64,000 bases of DNA, from contig BGOJ01000002.1 of assembly GCA_003569185.1 (NCBI GenBank), positions 1 to 64,000 on the forward strand. Direction: 5' to 3'. This document shows positions 25,791 through 34,931 of the stretch, piece by piece; position 1 is the stretch's first letter, and every line of letters starts with the position of its first letter. A program made the translations under genes and the position numbers. This DNA is from Candidatus Planktophila sp. Its GTDB lineage: Bacteria > Actinomycetota > Actinomycetes > Nanopelagicales > Nanopelagicaceae. The notes below the pieces were generated by a model. That model was not told the origin of the DNA and ran no database searches. It saw only the letters and a program-made list of their open reading frames with translations.

Positions 25791-26593
25791 ACACTCCTGA
25801 CCGCACGGGGTGCAACAATCTCACCAATGCCAGATACTTCACTCTTTGTTTTCTCACCATTTGCAACCTTGGTGAGAAGATCAATCATTTGAGTCACTGA
25901 TGCATCAGATTGCAGATCAAACTCAGCAGCTAACGCTGCGTGAAGTGGGGAGGTGGATGCAATATTGATAACTGGTATTAATGGAAAGCCAGAGGGTGGT
26001 TGGTTTTCATCTGCGAAGGAGAAAATAATGTGAACCTTCTTGCTCATTAATTTGGCAAGATTATGTTCACTTACTCCCTGCTTATCCTCAATCTCAACTG
26101 CAAAACCAGCTGCGGTAAGTGCGCTTTTGATTTCAGATAGATTTTCAACATTCCTGGCTAGATCTAAACCAACCACTAACTTTTCAACTGCTTTTGGCTC
26201 ACTTTTAAAGTTATCTCGTAATTGCTTTGCCTGCACCACACCCGCCTCATATGTGCCGGTGGCGCCCCCTGACTCTTGAATAACTAATAATCTAGATAAC
26301 TCTTGGTTAATCTTTGGTAGCAACTCTGGTCCTTGAATAGTTTCACAACCAAGGGATACCACCAACACTGATTGCACATTTGGATGATTTGCTAACTCAA
26401 TAAAGAAGTTATCCACCCCTGGCACATCAATACCAATAATTCCGCAACCATTTTGGTGGGCAAAGGTTAAGGCGCCAACCTCATTAGCAATCTTTCGACT
26501 GACATGGGTGGAACAAACTACTGATGGCAGGATCAATTGATGATCTCTTATGCCAACCCCACGACCCTTATGGGCAAAGCCGGTAATACTCAT
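25787..26593 (-). CDS. UxaA-family dehydratase subunit paralogue, short
   Basis: A 268-residue relative of the next protein: GFAHKGRGVGIRDHQLILP parallels the GYKR...GFRNHVLILP start, and FAHQNGCGIIGID and SLGCETIQGPEL hold cysteines at family positions. It lacks the C-terminal TGRGTPTG half. The two probably form a heteromer, as split UxaA-type enzymes such as SuyA/SuyB and related systems do in pieces. Start and stop overlap neighbours within 3-4 bases, so the three dehydratase genes are one unit. Confidence 0.8.
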   Translation of the reverse strand: MSITGFAHKGRGVGIRDHQLILPSVVCSTHVSRKIANEVGALTFAHQNGCGIIGIDVPGVDNFFIELANHPNVQSVLVVSLGCETIQGPELLPKINQELSRLLVIQESGGATGTYEAGVVQAKQLRDNFKSEPKAVEKLVVGLDLARNVENLSEIKSALTAAGFAVEIEDKQGVSEHNLAKLMSKKVHIIFSFADENQPPSGFPLIPVINIASTSPLHAALAAEFDLQSDASVTQMIDLLTKVANGEKTKSEVSGIGEIVAPRAVRSV

Positions 26594-26596
26594 AAC

Positions 26597-26872
26597 TTAA
26601 CTCACCTCGGTGGAGAGGCGATCTCCTAAAACATTGTGGGTGTGAACATGCTCGCCAACTGAAATATCTTTGGTGGCATGTCCCATGCGCTCGCCATACT
26701 TAATAATTCCCTCACCCTTTTTAACCGCCTTAGATGCCACCTTGTGGCCTCTAGGTATTTTTTGGGTGATAGTTAACTTTAAATTATCTTGATCAATTAC
26801 TGTGCCGGCATCCATATCAGCTAAGCAGATTGCAATGTTATCTGCTGGGTTTAAAACCAATACCTTGCGCAT
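26597..26872 (-). CDS. SAF-domain protein (UxaA N-terminal-type small subunit)
   Basis: A 91-residue SAF domain: AICLADMDAGTVI, ITQKIPRGHKVASKAVKKGE and IIKYGERMGHAT follow the family pattern with its conserved IPxGHKxA and KYGxxIG-like segments. In one-chain UxaA enzymes this domain is the N-terminus; here it is a separate gene just upstream of the two larger subunits. It helps bind the carboxylate substrate. Confidence 0.88.
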   Translation of the reverse strand: MRKVLVLNPADNIAICLADMDAGTVIDQDNLKLTITQKIPRGHKVASKAVKKGEGIIKYGERMGHATKDISVGEHVHTHNVLGDRLSTEVS

Positions 26873-26888
26873 ATCGATAAGGCTACTA

Positions 26889-28244
26889 CTAAATGTAGGG
26901 GGAGATTAGCGTTAGGTATTTTTGGTAATTACTACTTAAGGCCTGATCTGGCTTTGGTTGAAATATCTCAATTTGTGAGATATTTATTGCAGCTAAAGCG
27001 CTAGTTAAATCCTCACCAGATTTTGTGTGGCTTGCAAAAGATAAAAATGCGGCTCCCATATCAGAGCCGGTGGTGTTGGTAATTGCAACTGGTCTATTTA
27101 ATATATTTGCTCTAATTTGCGATAAAACCTTTGACTTACCACCACCGCCGGTGGTGTAAATAGTTTGCGATAGTTTTGCGCCAGCTTTTTGCAAAAGATC
27201 ATATGCATACCTTTCAGTAAAGGCGATACCTTCCAATATCCCTCGATACTCCATCACATCACTCTCAGGCTTTGCTGATACAAGATTTGTGATGGTAGAA
27301 GATTTAATTGGAAATCTCTCACCTGTAACTGTTAATGGGTAGGTAATAAAGTTTGCACAATCAATCTCGCCAGCTTTTTTATTTAAGTTTTCTAAATCTG
27401 CCTCATACTTTAGATAACTAACCCCGCCTATGTTGCTAGCACCCCCTAATAAATACCGATTACTTGGCAGAAGGTGGGAGTAAAAGCCGTCCCCTGAGAT
27501 ATTGGAATCTGCCACAACTTTGATAACCATAGTTGTGCCAAGGGAGGTAACAGAGCCAGTAGCACCACCTGCTGCAATCTGTGCGGTGCAGCCATCTGTC
27601 ATGCCGGCATAAATTGGAATAGCAGGAATACCTAATTTTGCTGCGATCTGATTACTTATTGTTGCAATCTTTGTTCCTGGTAGTACTACTTTAGGAAGGG
27701 TTATATTCAATGAGTTAGCGATCTCGTTTGTTGTAGTTAAGTAATCTCTACTTGAAAGCTCAATACCCATCTTTAAGCCATGACTACTATCAGTTGGAAT
27801 TGCAGCTAATGGTTGCTCTGATAGGTGGGCAATTAAAACTTCAGGTGTATTTGCGAAAATAAAAGGCCCGCTCTGTTTTGAAGCTTGTATTACCTTAGCC
27901 GCTCTTCCTAGGGGATCAGAGGCCCTGCCATCGTTATACATAACAGCATCTGCAATAGGTGTTCCATCTTTATTACAAAGTACAAAGGTGCCACTAGTTG
28001 CTGAGATTAAAAGAGATTGGGGGATTAAAGCTGTCTCACTTAATTGTTTGCATAGTTGAGTTAAAACATTATCAAGGGATGAGATCCAACTCTTACTATC
28101 TTGGGTGGCAGATTTATCATCTCCTCTCTTTACTTGCGCGAGGGGGGCGTTTGCTCTTGCAACTGGGGTGCCACTTTGATCAATTGCGACCGCTCTTATA
28201 TTTGAGGTGGCAATATCTATGCCAATAAATACCTGGCGGCTCAT
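26889..28244 (-). CDS. FGGY-family carbohydrate kinase
   Basis: A 451-residue sugar kinase: N-terminal phosphate loop GIDIATSNIRAVAID, then DAVMYNDGRAS, AGMTDGCTAQIAAGG, TSLGTTMVIK and the adenosine-binding TTGGGGKSKVLSQIRANIL. The first acidic residue and the TxGG ATP site are intact. The N-terminal ATSN replaces the usual GTT/GTS, which sets it apart from xylulose and glycerol kinases. The operon (dehydratase, aldolase, phosphatase) suggests a sugar or sugar-acid substrate such as a threonate- or erythronate-like compound, but this is a guess. Its start overlaps the HAD gene by 4 bases. Confidence 0.82.
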   Translation of the reverse strand: MSRQVFIGIDIATSNIRAVAIDQSGTPVARANAPLAQVKRGDDKSATQDSKSWISSLDNVLTQLCKQLSETALIPQSLLISATSGTFVLCNKDGTPIADAVMYNDGRASDPLGRAAKVIQASKQSGPFIFANTPEVLIAHLSEQPLAAIPTDSSHGLKMGIELSSRDYLTTTNEIANSLNITLPKVVLPGTKIATISNQIAAKLGIPAIPIYAGMTDGCTAQIAAGGATGSVTSLGTTMVIKVVADSNISGDGFYSHLLPSNRYLLGGASNIGGVSYLKYEADLENLNKKAGEIDCANFITYPLTVTGERFPIKSSTITNLVSAKPESDVMEYRGILEGIAFTERYAYDLLQKAGAKLSQTIYTTGGGGKSKVLSQIRANILNRPVAITNTTGSDMGAAFLSFASHTKSGEDLTSALAAINISQIEIFQPKPDQALSSNYQKYLTLISPYI

Positions 28245-28900
28245 AATGAGGTAATTAACTCAGGCAGTGATTTCAAATCACTAACTGTTATATCTGCAGC
28301 TGCTAAATCATCCTTTGATGGTTCAGGATTAGCTTCCCCGCGTCTTACCCAAACTGTTCTCATCCCCAATGCTTTAGCTGGATTAACATCGGTATCGATT
28401 CGATTACCAATATGAATTATTTCCTGTGCAGGGAGCGCTAACTCTTTAATTGCTAATTTAAAAAAGGCTGGATCTGGTTTATCAAAGCCCACGATGGCGG
28501 AGATTCCTAGAAAATCAATGTATTGCATAACTCCATCTTGTTTTAATCGATCAGCTGAAGAATTAGGTTGATTTGCCACAATACCTATCTTTAAACCAGC
28601 CTGCTTTAACTTTATTAGGCACTGCCTGCCATCTTGGTATTGATCATCATCATTAAAGAGCCATCTGCTATTGGTTAATTGCATTAACTCACTCTTTTTA
28701 TCTAATGAGCCTAGGAAGGCCTCACATAACTTTGATCTAAGTGAGCCAGATTGTGATTTTAAATGTGACAGGTATACCTGATCAAAATCACTCTTTGATA
28801 CGGTGGTTAATTGATTAAGGGCGGAAAATATTGCACGTTTGAAGGCATCATCTGAGTATAAAACTCCGCCAATATCAAAGGTGGCAGCTTTAACCTTCAT
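28241..28900 (-). CDS. HAD-superfamily phosphatase
   Basis: A 219-residue HAD hydrolase: motif I FDIGGVLY (nucleophile Asp; the usual second Asp is Gly, as in some subfamily I members), motif II IVANQPNSS, motif III with Lys in VGFDKPDPAFFKLA, and motif IV IGNRIDTDV. It has a helical cap between motifs I and II. It probably dephosphorylates a sugar phosphate of the pathway or a toxic side product. Position between the aldolase and the kinase supports a metabolic role. Confidence 0.83.
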   Translation of the reverse strand: MKVKAATFDIGGVLYSDDAFKRAIFSALNQLTTVSKSDFDQVYLSHLKSQSGSLRSKLCEAFLGSLDKKSELMQLTNSRWLFNDDDQYQDGRQCLIKLKQAGLKIGIVANQPNSSADRLKQDGVMQYIDFLGISAIVGFDKPDPAFFKLAIKELALPAQEIIHIGNRIDTDVNPAKALGMRTVWVRRGEANPEPSKDDLAAADITVSDLKSLPELITSL

Positions 28901-28909
28901 TAACTCTTT

Positions 28910-29692
28910 TTACTTACCCTGCGACAACATCTTGCGGCGCAAGATCTCATCCGGCCGATATGCAATTGCTGCTGCTTGCTTTTCACCAACAAATTTAATG
29001 CCGCCAGCAGATAATGCGCCCAATCTAACTCTGGCAGCTTTAACTGCAATCTGGGTTGTGGAGAGTGCTTCTGCACTTGCAGATCCAAAGGTGCAAAGGC
29101 CATGGTTTCCTAAAATAATCTGACCTGGAGATCGCTCATGCTTTTTTTGATACTTAAGTACTCCTTGATAAACACCTAAGCCAAGTGAAAGGCCTGGGTC
29201 TGCGTAGGGAAGAAATAATGGAACTGGTCCGCAGACAACTGCTTCATCTGGAAAAACCGTTGCTTTGTAATGTTTAGCGCCATCTTTGCTGGCAGCAAGG
29301 GCCACCACAGGTGTTGGGTGGGTGTGAAGTGACCAGGTAGCACCCATTAAATCAAAGGCAACTACATGGACCATAGTTTCAATAGAGGCCTTCTTAACCA
29401 CACCATTTGGTGTCTTAGACTCTTTTAATATCGCATCAAATGCTTTATCTAACTTCTTTGTTACTCCCTGTTTATTAGCATCAACTAAAACTTGAGCACA
29501 CTTTGCTAAATCAAGATAAACCCAATCCTCTAATGTTGCTTTGCCCATCACCACACCACTTGCCTTAACTAAAAAGCGATTTGAATCTGGCTCAAATACT
29601 GCAGCATTACCCTCTGCCACAATTGTTAAATCAGCTGATGGATCCCCGGCTGCGATGGCGAGTGAGGTTAATTGGGAAACCAAATCACTCAT
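28910..29692 (-). CDS. Class II aldolase (fuculose/rhamnulose-phosphate aldolase-like)
   Basis: A 260-residue class II aldolase/adducin-type protein. The zinc histidines are in SLHTHPTP (near residues 118-120), FPDEAVVCGP follows, and GNHGLCTFG (near 195) holds the third histidine. Such enzymes split a ketose phosphate into dihydroxyacetone phosphate and an aldehyde. The rhamnulokinase-like gene just upstream overlaps its start by 4 bases, so its substrate is likely the product of that kinase. It is a shorter, separate aldolase from the fused RhaD at 42-44 kb. Confidence 0.83.
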   Translation of the reverse strand: MSDLVSQLTSLAIAAGDPSADLTIVAEGNAAVFEPDSNRFLVKASGVVMGKATLEDWVYLDLAKCAQVLVDANKQGVTKKLDKAFDAILKESKTPNGVVKKASIETMVHVVAFDLMGATWSLHTHPTPVVALAASKDGAKHYKATVFPDEAVVCGPVPLFLPYADPGLSLGLGVYQGVLKYQKKHERSPGQIILGNHGLCTFGSASAEALSTTQIAVKAARVRLGALSAGGIKFVGEKQAAAIAYRPDEILRRKMLSQGK

Positions 29693-31188
29693 CGCATATC
29701 CTCCAAAGTTAGCTTTTGATAACGGGTGCGGATTTGCGCAATTGTATTCTGATCTTGGCCTTGGGTGGGTTTAAAACTTTTCACGCCTAAATCAGAGCTA
29801 GAGATAAGCGCTCTTGCAGATTTTGCATCCTTTAAGTTGGCATCCTTGCCAAGTGCAATTGCCTGCACCATTGCATTTCCCATTGCAGTTGCCTCAACTG
29901 GGCCGGCAATAACCTCTTTGCCGGAGATATCAGCGGTTAATTGGCAAAGATGGTGATTTTGTGAGCCACCACCAACAATATGTATTGCTGGCATATCTAA
30001 CTTTGAACATGCTGCTAAATCATCACAAGTTTTTGTGTATTGCAGGGCAAGGGAGGCAAATACTGTTTGGGCTAACTCACCTGGGGTAGTTGGGATACTT
30101 TGATTTGTTGCTTTGCAAAATCTTTGAATCCGCTCAATCATCCCGCCAGCATGAATAAAGATTGAGGCATCAACATAAATCAAAGAGGCAAATGGATCTA
30201 AAACCTTTTGTGCTTGCTCAACCAACTGCGCATAGGTTAAATCAGTGCCAGACTCCTTTAGATCACGCCGCACCTCTTGGATTAACCAAAGCCCCATGAT
30301 GTTTCTAAGCAATCTAATGGAGCGGTTATAACCACCCTCATTAGTTAACCTGCCTTCCAATGTTGTTTTATTAACAACTGGGTTTTCAAGCTCTACTCCC
30401 ATTAATGACCAGGTGCCACTTGATATGTATGCGCTCCCTGGGGATGAAAGAGGTGTAGCAAAGACCGCAGCTGCTGTGTCATGACTTGCAGTTGCAATAC
30501 AGGTAATTGGACCAATACCTGTTTTATCTTGCAGCTCTTTACTTAATACGCCTCTAATACTTCCTGGGTTTTGCACTGCTCCAAAAATGTGGGAGGGAAT
30601 ATTTAAATCCTTGGCAAGATTAACCGCCCATTGATCATTGACCACATCATATAAACCTGAAGTGGTGGCAATTGTGTACTCAGTACCAACTACTCCAGTG
30701 AGCATATATAAAACTAAATCCGGCATAAAGAGTAGGTGCTTTGCTTTTTTAAACTCCTCCGGTGTTTGATTTGCAATTGCTAGTAATTGATAGATGGAGT
30801 TAACCTCAAGTAATTGGCAACCACTCTCATTGTGTAATCGATCTCTGCCAACTAAGGAGAAAGCTTTCTCTAACATCCCATCGGTTCGATGATCACGATG
30901 GGAGACTGGTAGATCAATTACTTTGCCATCATGATCAATAAGTCCAAAATCTAATCCCCAGGTATCAACTGCTAAACCAAGGTAGGTACCGGTATTTGCC
31001 GCCTTACTTAATGCTGTTGTTATCTCATCCATTATCTTTGGCAGATCCCAACACCTTCTGCCATGGCGATCGGTAGCAACTGGTGTTTGAAAACGGTAGA
31101 GCTCATTGGTGGTAATTTGATTGCCAATACTTACCGCCATCAATCGGCCAGATTCAGCCCCCATATCCAGGGCTAGGTATTGGTGCAT
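29689..31188 (-). CDS. rhaB: Rhamnulokinase-like FGGY kinase
   Basis: A 499-residue kinase of the RhaB group: ALDMGAESGRLMAV phosphate loop, VDTWGLDFGLID with the catalytic Asp, HRDHRTDGM, SHDTAAAVFATPL, SSGTWSLMGVE and HIVGGGSQNHHLCQLTAD. It is first in the minus-strand operon (kinase, aldolase, HAD, FGGY kinase, dehydratase parts). A second RhaB-like kinase is coded at 44.0-45.4 kb, and the two differ widely, so this one may serve another 6-deoxy-ketose or ketose. The symbol states family, not proven substrate. Confidence 0.78.
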   Translation of the reverse strand: MHQYLALDMGAESGRLMAVSIGNQITTNELYRFQTPVATDRHGRRCWDLPKIMDEITTALSKAANTGTYLGLAVDTWGLDFGLIDHDGKVIDLPVSHRDHRTDGMLEKAFSLVGRDRLHNESGCQLLEVNSIYQLLAIANQTPEEFKKAKHLLFMPDLVLYMLTGVVGTEYTIATTSGLYDVVNDQWAVNLAKDLNIPSHIFGAVQNPGSIRGVLSKELQDKTGIGPITCIATASHDTAAAVFATPLSSPGSAYISSGTWSLMGVELENPVVNKTTLEGRLTNEGGYNRSIRLLRNIMGLWLIQEVRRDLKESGTDLTYAQLVEQAQKVLDPFASLIYVDASIFIHAGGMIERIQRFCKATNQSIPTTPGELAQTVFASLALQYTKTCDDLAACSKLDMPAIHIVGGGSQNHHLCQLTADISGKEVIAGPVEATAMGNAMVQAIALGKDANLKDAKSARALISSSDLGVKSFKPTQGQDQNTIAQIRTRYQKLTLEDMR

Positions 31189-31433
31189 ACCCTTAACTCT
31201 TGCCTAACTAACCACCTAACTTCAACCTGCCCCAAATCTGCGCTATATAGATATGTATAGATAAAAGGTGTGGGGTAATCCCAGATTTTAAGATAGAGCG
31301 TAATGGGCGTTACCTCTTTGTTATCTGCGCATACCTTTCCTACCTAGCCGTAATTGGAAAGTGCAGGTAGGGTCAGCGAGAGAATTTGCTTACGGGCTAA
31401 AGATTTTTAATCTATTAGAGATGAGGTAATTCG
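31189..31433. promoter_or_regulatory. Divergent promoter region of the two carbohydrate operons
   Basis: These 245 bases lie between the kinase operon (minus) and the ABC ATPase gene (plus). I see inverted repeats CCTACCT (31339-31345) / AGGTAGG (31365-31371) and the weak dyad GTAA...TTAC (31300-31313). GAGG at 31423-31426 is the Shine-Dalgarno for the GTG at 31434. No regulator gene is nearby, so the binding protein would be coded elsewhere. Confidence 0.5.
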
Positions 31434-32939
31434 GTGGTTGCTAAGGGTGATCTACTTCTTGAGATGAATGGGGTGCAAAAGCGCTTTGGTGGCGCAGTTG
31501 CATTACGCGGAACTGATCTAAAGATTAGAGCGGGTGAGATTCACGCACTCCTTGGTGAGAATGGTGCAGGTAAATCCACCATGCTTAAGATTTTGTCCGG
31601 TGTTCATATCAATGATGGTGGCACAATCAAATTAGGTGGCAAGGATTTTATTACCGGATCCCCACAAGCATCCATTGATCAAGGTGTGGCAGTTATTTAT
31701 CAGGAGCCATCTCTTTTTCTAGATTTATCTTTAGCTGAAAATGTTTTTATTGGTCGCCAACCTAAAAAAGGAGTGGCAATTGATTGGAAGTTTGCCCAAA
31801 GTGAGGCGGCGCGATTATTTAAAGAGTTAGGTGTGGAGTTAGATCCAAAGCGACAAGCACGTGGTCTATCCATTGCAGATCAACAGGTAGTTGAGATTGC
31901 TAAAGCTTTATCTATGAATGCAAATATTATTTTGATGGATGAGCCAACTGCAGCTCTTTCTGCCTCTGAGGTTGAGCGATTGATGACAGTTATGAAATCC
32001 TTAAAGGCTGCTAATAAGGCGGTTATCTTTGTTAGCCACAGGTTGGATGAGGTCTTTGCAATCTCAGATTTCATTACCGTAATGCGAGATGGTGCAACTG
32101 TTAGTGAGAACCCAGTTGGTAAGACTGATCTACAAAAGGTTATTAAAGAGATGGTGGGAAGAGAGTTAACGGAGCTATTTCCAAAGACTGAGAACAAGAT
32201 TGGCGCAGTAGTCCTTGAGGTTAAGGATTTAACCAACCCTGCCTACTTTAGAAATGTCTCATTTAATGTGAAAAAGGGTGAGATTGTGGCGCTGGCTGGC
32301 TTAGTTGGCTCAGGTCGATCAGAGGTTGCCCGGGCAATCTTTGGTGTTGATAAGTATGAAAGTGGCTCAGTAAGTTTAAATGGCAAAGCATTGCCAGCTG
32401 GCTCACCAGTTGAGGCGATGAACCGCAAGATTGCATTAGTGCCGGAGGATCGTCGCCAGCAAGGATTGTTTATGGTGGCCGGGGTTAATCGAAATATCTC
32501 AATGGAATCCTTTGATCGATTAACAGATCGCGGCTTAATTAACTTTAAGCGGGAGAGATCATTGACTAATACTTGGAAAGAAAAACTTAGTATTAAGTTT
32601 GCCAACCAAGCAGATCCAGTAGATCGCCTATCTGGTGGTAATCAACAAAAAACTGTTTTAGCTAAGTGGCTTGCCACCGATCCTGATCTATTAATTGTGG
32701 ATGAACCAACCCGCGGTATTGATGTTGCAACAAAGGCTGAGGTTCACCGCTTAGTAAATCAAGCAGCTAGTGAGGGCAAAGCGGTCTTGATGATCTCATC
32801 TGAACTTCCTGAAGTATTAGGAATGGCAGATCGAATTATTGTGATGCGTGAGGGCCGTCAGGTGGCTGAATTATCTCGAAAAGAGGCAACGCAGGAGAAG
32901 ATAATTGCCGCTGCAACTACTGGAAAGCGAAGTGCTTAA
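31434..32939 (+). CDS. rhaT: Rhamnose-type sugar ABC transporter ATPase (two ATPase domains)
   Basis: A 501-residue fused ATPase of the RbsA/RhaT type. Domain 1 has GENGAGKST, LSIADQQVVEIAKAL and ILMDEPTAALS; domain 2 has a degenerate Walker A GLVGSGRSE, LSGGNQQKTVLAKWL and LLIVDEPTRGID. This asymmetry is normal for CUT2 importers. It starts with GTG. Two permease genes follow with 1-2 base gaps. The set with rhaS, rhaM, rhaI, rhaD and rhaB downstream points to L-rhamnose or a related deoxysugar. Confidence 0.88.
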   Translation: MVAKGDLLLEMNGVQKRFGGAVALRGTDLKIRAGEIHALLGENGAGKSTMLKILSGVHINDGGTIKLGGKDFITGSPQASIDQGVAVIYQEPSLFLDLSLAENVFIGRQPKKGVAIDWKFAQSEAARLFKELGVELDPKRQARGLSIADQQVVEIAKALSMNANIILMDEPTAALSASEVERLMTVMKSLKAANKAVIFVSHRLDEVFAISDFITVMRDGATVSENPVGKTDLQKVIKEMVGRELTELFPKTENKIGAVVLEVKDLTNPAYFRNVSFNVKKGEIVALAGLVGSGRSEVARAIFGVDKYESGSVSLNGKALPAGSPVEAMNRKIALVPEDRRQQGLFMVAGVNRNISMESFDRLTDRGLINFKRERSLTNTWKEKLSIKFANQADPVDRLSGGNQQKTVLAKWLATDPDLLIVDEPTRGIDVATKAEVHRLVNQAASEGKAVLMISSELPEVLGMADRIIVMREGRQVAELSRKEATQEKIIAAATTGKRSA

Positions 32940-32940
32940 T

Positions 32941-33939
32941 ATGAACCTATTAAAAAAACTTCGTCCATCAAGCCGGGAATCAAGTCTTTTTATTATTTTA
33001 ATTGTCGCAGTTGGCGGCACCGGATTAATTAACCCACGATTTTTAACTGGTGATGGTACTAGAGATCTTTTAACCTCAACCTCTGTGGTGGCGTTGCTGG
33101 CAATTGGTATTGCGCCAATTGTGGTGATGCGCCATATTGATCTATCAATCGCCTCCACCGTTGGTTTATCTGCTTGGACAGTTGCTGATTTTTGTGCAAA
33201 AAATCCAAGCTTTACCTGGGTGCAATGCTTTGTGATTGGTTCAATTATTGGCTTAGCAGTAGGTATCGTAAATGGCTTACTTGTGGCAGGTCTTAGATTG
33301 CCCTCCTTGGTGGTAACGCTAGGTACTTTATATATTGTCCGCGGTTTGGTTTATGTTGTTTCAAACTCAGTTGATTACAACGCACAGGAGATGCCAGAGA
33401 GCTTGTTAGCTCTTGGCCAAAAGGTTTACTTTGGTCTGCTGCCATTCACATTCTTAATGGTAATTATCGCAATGATATTGATGGCACTTTTTATGAAGTA
33501 CACAAAATCAGGCAGAGATGCTTATGCAATTGGTTCTAATCCACCAGCGGCAGATCTGGTTGGCTTAAAGGTTTTCCGTCGTACCTTCCTAGCTTTTGTT
33601 TTCTCAGGTGTGATGGCTGGAATTGCTGGCGTATTTTATTTAATGCGATTTGCTCAGGTTGACTCCACCGCCTTTTATGGCCAGGAGTTAGCGGTTGTTG
33701 CAGCTGTTGTAATTGGTGGCGTAACAATTATGGGTGGATCTGGAACTGTAGTTGGCGCTGTCATTGGCGCATTACTAGTGCAGACAATTCAAGGTGGTTT
33801 AGCTGCCCTTGGTGTGGATGCCTTCTGGAAGGCAGCGATTAATGGTTTGCTATTAATTATTGCTATCTACGCCGATCGAGTACTGGCGGTTAGAAATGAG
33901 AAACAATTGCTGGCGCAACGAATTAGAGAGAGGATTTAG
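32941..33939 (+). CDS. rhaP: Rhamnose-type ABC transporter permease 1
   Basis: About 332 residues from the ATG at 32941, directly behind the ATPase stop; the open frame upstream lies in that gene. It has 8-10 helices of the BPD_transp_2 family, with MRHIDLSIASTVGLSAW, AIGSNPPAADLVGLKV (coupling helix) and VIGGVTIMGGSGTVVGA. Two non-identical permeases probably form a heterodimer. The stop overlaps a possible GTG start of the next gene. Confidence 0.87.
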   Translation: MNLLKKLRPSSRESSLFIILIVAVGGTGLINPRFLTGDGTRDLLTSTSVVALLAIGIAPIVVMRHIDLSIASTVGLSAWTVADFCAKNPSFTWVQCFVIGSIIGLAVGIVNGLLVAGLRLPSLVVTLGTLYIVRGLVYVVSNSVDYNAQEMPESLLALGQKVYFGLLPFTFLMVIIAMILMALFMKYTKSGRDAYAIGSNPPAADLVGLKVFRRTFLAFVFSGVMAGIAGVFYLMRFAQVDSTAFYGQELAVVAAVVIGGVTIMGGSGTVVGAVIGALLVQTIQGGLAALGVDAFWKAAINGLLLIIAIYADRVLAVRNEKQLLAQRIRERI

Positions 33940-33941
33940 TG

Positions 33942-34928
33942 ATGTCTAAATTTGCCAAGTTAGGTTCAGTTCGCCGCAGTTGGGATACGGCAATTATTGG
34001 CTTACTACTTTTAGTTTGGGTATTTGCCTCACTCACCACCTCAAACTTTTTAACCCCACTTAACTTCTCCTACATCTTCTCTAACACCTCAGAGATCATG
34101 ATCATCGCCTTTGCGATGTTATTTATGATTATCTTGGGTGAGATTGATTTATCTGTTGCATCCATCCTGGCACTTGGAAGCTCAATGCTGGGTTGGAGTT
34201 ATGCCAAGGGTGCGCCAATTTGGGTCTCAATTCTTATCTGTATTTTGGTTGGAACCGCCTGTGGTTTTATTAATGGCTTTTTAGTTACAAAGTTAGGTTT
34301 GGGTTCATTGGCGGTAACCATTGGAACATTGGCGCTATACCGCGGTATTGCAAATGGTTTACTTGGTGAGAACACTGTTAATGAGTTCCCAGAGTTTTGG
34401 ACAAGCTTTGGTTTTGACACCATTGGTAAGTCATTTATGCCAAAGACTCTGCCATTAATTATTATCTTTGGAATTTTATTTGGTCTACTTCTTCACAAGA
34501 CGCCATTTGGTCGTCGCACATTAGCTATTGGTCAAAGCCCAGAGGCAGCCAAATTTGCTGGTGTTAATGTAATTAGACACAAGATGATTGTTTTCACCTT
34601 CACTGGCTTTATGTCAGGTGTTGCCGGTGTTATCTACACCTTCCGCTTCTCAACTGCCCAAGCTGATAATGGTGTTGGTCTTGAGTTATTAGTTATCTCT
34701 GCCATCTTGTTAGGTGGAGTTTCAATATTTGGTGGAATTGGAACGATGTGGGGAGTTGTTGCAGGTGTATTACTTGCTGGCTCAGTTGAATCTTGGTTAA
34801 CCCTGCAAGAGATCAACGCCCAATGGCGAACAATTGTTACCGGTATTTTGCTTTTGATCTCAGTTGCAGCCCCTGTGTTGGTGCAAAAAGGTAAAGCACG
34901 AAGAGAGCTTAAAGCTTTAAAAAGCTAG
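33942..34928 (+). CDS. rhaQ: Rhamnose-type ABC transporter permease 2
   Basis: About 328 residues from the ATG at 33942; a GTG at 33939, overlapping the previous stop, is an alternative. Family stretches are LGEIDLSVASILALGSSM, AIGQSPEAAKFAGVNV and LLGGVSIFGGIGTMWG. Membrane protein with 8-10 helices, paired with the permease coded just before. Confidence 0.87.
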   Translation: MSKFAKLGSVRRSWDTAIIGLLLLVWVFASLTTSNFLTPLNFSYIFSNTSEIMIIAFAMLFMIILGEIDLSVASILALGSSMLGWSYAKGAPIWVSILICILVGTACGFINGFLVTKLGLGSLAVTIGTLALYRGIANGLLGENTVNEFPEFWTSFGFDTIGKSFMPKTLPLIIIFGILFGLLLHKTPFGRRTLAIGQSPEAAKFAGVNVIRHKMIVFTFTGFMSGVAGVIYTFRFSTAQADNGVGLELLVISAILLGGVSIFGGIGTMWGVVAGVLLAGSVESWLTLQEINAQWRTIVTGILLLISVAAPVLVQKGKARRELKALKS

Positions 34929-34931
34929 CAA

